From a bacterium M00.F.Ca.ET.205.01.1.1 (GTDB lineage: Bacteria; Pseudomonadota; Alphaproteobacteria; Rhizobiales; Rhizobiaceae), in NCBI GenBank assembly GCA_004791255.1, contig SRUQ01000001.1, forward strand, positions 620,001-684,000: a stretch of DNA of 64,000 nt, written 5' to 3'. Positions within the stretch are counted from its first letter, which is position 1. The number at the start of each line of letters is the position of its first letter. The position numbers and the translations under genes are program-made. The notes below the pieces were generated by a model. That model had not been told where the DNA came from. It did not search any database and saw only the letters and a program-made list of their open reading frames with translations. Positions 61,453 to 64,000 of this stretch are shown piece by piece.

Positions 61453-62736
61453 TTGACGCGTCGAGCGAGCCCGATCATCGCGCTGTTTCCCGAAGCCAGT
61501 TTCGGGGCGGCGTTGAATTGCGTCGGCATCGCGCAAGCCCTGCGTGCCCGTGGCGCGCGGCCGGTGTTCATCTGCCATGCCGGCTTTTCCGGCGTCTTTG
61601 CCGACTATGGCTTCCAGGAATACCAGTTGCCGACCGACGAGCCGCTGAGCGACAGCGAGCGCCAAAGCTACTGGCAGGCGTTCGTGCGCCGGCACCTGCC
61701 GCATTTCCGGCTGAGCCCGATCGACCAGCTGGAAACCTATGTCGCGCCGACCTGGCAGGCGATCGTCGACACGGCGGTCAATGCGGAGGCGCCGCTGCGC
61801 CAGTTGCTGGCGCGGCTGAAGCCCGACGCGGTGGTGCTCGACAATGTCATCATGTTCCCGGCTATATCAGCCGCCGGCTGTCCGTGGGTGCGCGTCGTCT
61901 CCTGCGCCGAGACCGAGCTGCCGGATGCCGAAGTGCCGCCCTATCTGTCTGGATTTGGCGCCCATGATCCGCGACGCGCGGCGTTCGAGGCGCGCTATCT
62001 CTCGGCCTCGACGCCGGCGCATGACCGCTTCAACCGCTTTCGTGCGGATTGCGGCCTGGCGCCACTGCCCAAGGGGCTGTTCCTCGAAGCCTCGCCAGAC
62101 CTCAATTTGCTGTTGACGCCGTCGATCGTGAAGCGGGAGCGTGCCGAGCCGCTCGATCCGGATCGCTTCGTCTATCTCGAAGGCTGTGTGCGGTCGGAAG
62201 GGCCGTTCGAGGTGCCGGTTTTCCCGCGCAATGGCGGGCCGCTGGTCTATGTCAGTTTCGGCAGTCTCGGCGCTATGGATGTCGGCCTAATCGAGCGCAT
62301 GCTGGCCGTGTTCGACCGGCTCCCGGCGCGGTTCATCGTCAATGTCGGCGGGCTGCGCGACGCCTATCGCGCGGTGCCGGACAATGTCTATCTCGATGCC
62401 TGGTTTCCGCAGCCTTCGGTTGTGGCGAAGTCGGACCTGTTCATCCACCACGGCGGCAACAACAGCTTTTGCGAGGCGCTGCGTTTCGGCGTGCCGTCGC
62501 TGATCATGCCCTATTGCTGGGACGGACACGACAATGCGCAGCGCGCCGGAGAGACCGGCACCGGCGACCATATCGGCCGTGACGGCTGGACCGAAGGAGT
62601 ATTGGAGAGAGCCATTCTCGGCCTGCTGGCCGATGACGCGATGCGCGCCCGCCTCAAGGACAATGCAGCTGAGATGGCGCTGAAACCGGGAACGGACGTG
62701 GCCGCGCAAGCCATACTCTCTCTGATACGGACTTGA
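61453..62736 (+). CDS. GT1-type glycosyltransferase (UGT/MGT-like), paralogue B
   Basis: A 427-residue GT-B enzyme clearly paralogous to the one at 54978: IIALFPEASFGAALNCVGIAQALRARGARPVF, LVYVSFGSLGAMDVGLI, LDAWFPQPSVVAKSDLFIHHGGNNSFCEALRFG, MPYCWDGHDNAQRAGETG. The first His of the acceptor domain typical of plant UGTs is not evident. The initiator is TTG, with an AGAGGG site. It lies 12 bases after gntR and six bases before the glutamine synthetase gene, so it is co-transcribed with both. Confidence 0.88.
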   Translation: MTRRASPIIALFPEASFGAALNCVGIAQALRARGARPVFICHAGFSGVFADYGFQEYQLPTDEPLSDSERQSYWQAFVRRHLPHFRLSPIDQLETYVAPTWQAIVDTAVNAEAPLRQLLARLKPDAVVLDNVIMFPAISAAGCPWVRVVSCAETELPDAEVPPYLSGFGAHDPRRAAFEARYLSASTPAHDRFNRFRADCGLAPLPKGLFLEASPDLNLLLTPSIVKRERAEPLDPDRFVYLEGCVRSEGPFEVPVFPRNGGPLVYVSFGSLGAMDVGLIERMLAVFDRLPARFIVNVGGLRDAYRAVPDNVYLDAWFPQPSVVAKSDLFIHHGGNNSFCEALRFGVPSLIMPYCWDGHDNAQRAGETGTGDHIGRDGWTEGVLERAILGLLADDAMRARLKDNAAEMALKPGTDVAAQAILSLIRT

Positions 62737-62741
62737 ACGAC

Positions 62742-64000
62742 ATGCTCGACACACACACGAATACCGCCACCCCCTTCATTGGCAACGACGCCAAGGCCTG
62801 GCTGGCGCAGCACGGCATCAACGAGGTCGAATGCCTGGTGCCCGACATGAACGGCGTGCTGCGCGGCAAGACGCTGCCGAGCGCCAAATTCCTCAAGGCG
62901 CTGGAAGACGGCGCGCTCTATCTGCCGAGCAGCGCCTTCCTGGTCAGCATCGATGGCCGCTATTCCGGCTCGATCGACGAGGGTTTTGCCTATTCCGACC
63001 CCGACATGCGCATGGTGCCCGATATTTCGACGCTGTGCCTGGCGCCGGGCGCAGGCGCCGGCAAGGCCTATGTCTTCGCCGATGCCTTCCACATGGACGG
63101 GCGGCCATGGATGGCCTCGCCGCGCCATGTGCTGCGCGCCGTGCTCGATCTCTACCGCCAGCGCGGCTGGCGGGCCGTGGTGGCGCCGGAGCTCGAATTC
63201 TATCTCACCGCGCCCAATCCCAATCCCGATCAACCACTGACCGCGCCGGTAGGCGCCAATGGCCGCACTGAAACCGTGCAGCATCCCTATGACATGGCCG
63301 CACTCGAGGAGTTCGAGCCGGTGCTTCGGCGCGTCTACGATTACGCCGCGGCCGCCGGCCTGCCGCTCGATACGCTGATCCATGAATCGGGGACGGCGCA
63401 GCTGGAGATCAATCTGATGCACGGTGATGCGCTGCCGCTGGCCGACCAGGTGCTGCTGTTCAAGCGCTTTACGCGCCAGGCTGCGCAGCAATGCGGCATG
63501 CATGCGACCTTCATGGCCAAGCCGATCGCGGCCCAGGCCGGCAGCTCGATGCATCTGCACATGTCTGTTATCGACGAAGCCGGCAACGCGCTGTTTGCCA
63601 GCACCGACGATGTCGACACTGAGATGTTTGGCCATTTCATCGGTGGCCTGCAGAAATACGTTCCCGAGATCATGCCGCTGTTCGCGCCGAACGTGAACTC
63701 GTACCGCCGCATCCGGCCAAACCACAGCGCGCCGGCCAACATCGAGTGGTCGCACGACAACCGCTCCTGTGGGCTGCGCGTGCCGGCCGGCGGGCGCATG
63801 GCGCGGCGCGTGGAGAACCGCTTGCCGGGCGCCGATTCCAATCCCTATCTGGCAATCGCCGGATCGCTGCTTGCCGGCTATCTCGGCGTCGAGCAGAAGC
63901 TGGCGCGCTCGGCCGAGGCGTCGGGCAATGCCTACAAGATCAAAAGCACGCTGCCGAAGACCATGGAGGAGGCGCTCGACCGCTTCGCCGCTTGCGACCC
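62742..64000 (+). CDS. Glutamine synthetase-like ligase (PuuA-type), 3' truncated by window edge
   Basis: The first 419 codons of a GS-fold enzyme; the frame is open to the window end. Catalytic segments include APELEFYL (metal Glu), GTAQLEINLMHGD, AKPIAAQAGSSMHLHMS (His), and NSYRRIRPNHSAPANIEWSHDNRSCGLRVP (ATP/glutamate Args). It fits the branch that includes gamma-glutamylpolyamine synthetase PuuA better than GlnA (no GlnA adenylylation Tyr region in view). With a polyamine-type importer it may ligate glutamate to the imported amine. Confidence 0.87.
   Translation, partial: MLDTHTNTATPFIGNDAKAWLAQHGINEVECLVPDMNGVLRGKTLPSAKFLKALEDGALYLPSSAFLVSIDGRYSGSIDEGFAYSDPDMRMVPDISTLCLAPGAGAGKAYVFADAFHMDGRPWMASPRHVLRAVLDLYRQRGWRAVVAPELEFYLTAPNPNPDQPLTAPVGANGRTETVQHPYDMAALEEFEPVLRRVYDYAAAAGLPLDTLIHESGTAQLEINLMHGDALPLADQVLLFKRFTRQAAQQCGMHATFMAKPIAAQAGSSMHLHMSVIDEAGNALFASTDDVDTEMFGHFIGGLQKYVPEIMPLFAPNVNSYRRIRPNHSAPANIEWSHDNRSCGLRVPAGGRMARRVENRLPGADSNPYLAIAGSLLAGYLGVEQKLARSAEASGNAYKIKSTLPKTMEEALDRFAACD

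Noticed and set aside
1..64000. CRISPR array, rRNA, tRNA, complete IS or prophage
   Set aside because: No regularly spaced direct repeats, no tRNA cloverleaf or rRNA sequence, and no transposase or phage structural gene were seen on either strand; a tRNA hidden by limits of reading by eye cannot be wholly excluded.

Overview
The window is GC-rich chromosomal DNA from an alphaproteobacterium of the order Hyphomicrobiales, most likely Mesorhizobium or a close relative. The evidence is a Ros/MucR regulator, the hemC-hemD-mic60-hemY order, the tsaD-gpsA-YciI-EVE run, several spermidine/putrescine-type and sugar ABC importers, and short dispersed palindromic repeats of the kind common between rhizobial genes. 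The genus is inferred from recalled protein similarity, not from a search. No rRNA, tRNA, CRISPR array, intact insertion sequence or prophage was seen.

From 1 to 21 kb the content is mostly housekeeping. It holds the end of an ammonium transporter, ftsK, a LolA-like carrier, xth, a cyclic-nucleotide-binding protein, a CenR-like response regulator, an L,D-transpeptidase, a DUF1127/LysR divergent pair, a family 25 glycosyltransferase, and a minus-strand run tsaD-gpsA-YciI-EVE-methyltransferase. Divergent to that run is hemC-hemD-mic60-hemY, followed by TerB-like and amidotransferase genes. HemC carries a small in-frame tandem duplication.

From 21 to 36 kb the content is more accessory. A winged-helix/TPR regulator and an aminoglycoside-phosphotransferase-like kinase look compositionally different from their neighbours. 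Then come an MFS exporter, an aminotransferase, mucR, a minus-strand sugar module (glucoamylase, gnd, zwf, a polyphosphate-glucokinase-like ROK kinase) and a soluble GAF histidine kinase with a LuxR-type response regulator.

From 35 to 51 kb the window is devoted to uptake and catabolism. A tautomerase/SMP-30 pair leads into a ribose-type sugar ABC importer. A 147-bp element with 37-bp terminal inverted repeats follows, then a bifunctional beta-oxidation enzyme. A LuxR-type regulator stands divergent to a PotABCD-like importer and an SDR, with a 22-bp palindrome between them. A second SDR and mannonate dehydratase (uxuA) follow, the latter with a palindrome between its -35 and -10 boxes.

From 51 to 64 kb, after a Gly/Asn-rich secreted protein, lies the most interesting locus. 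Nine minus-strand genes (PotD-, PotB-, PotC- and PotA-like importer, a GT1 glycosyltransferase, three tandem paralogous DUF861 cupins, an aldehyde dehydrogenase) are divergent from a GntR regulator with two winged helices, a second paralogous GT1 glycosyltransferase and a PuuA-like glutamine synthetase that runs off the window end. Together they look like a regulated system that imports an amine, conjugates it to glutamate and/or sugar, and oxidises the product. I do not recognise it as a described pathway.
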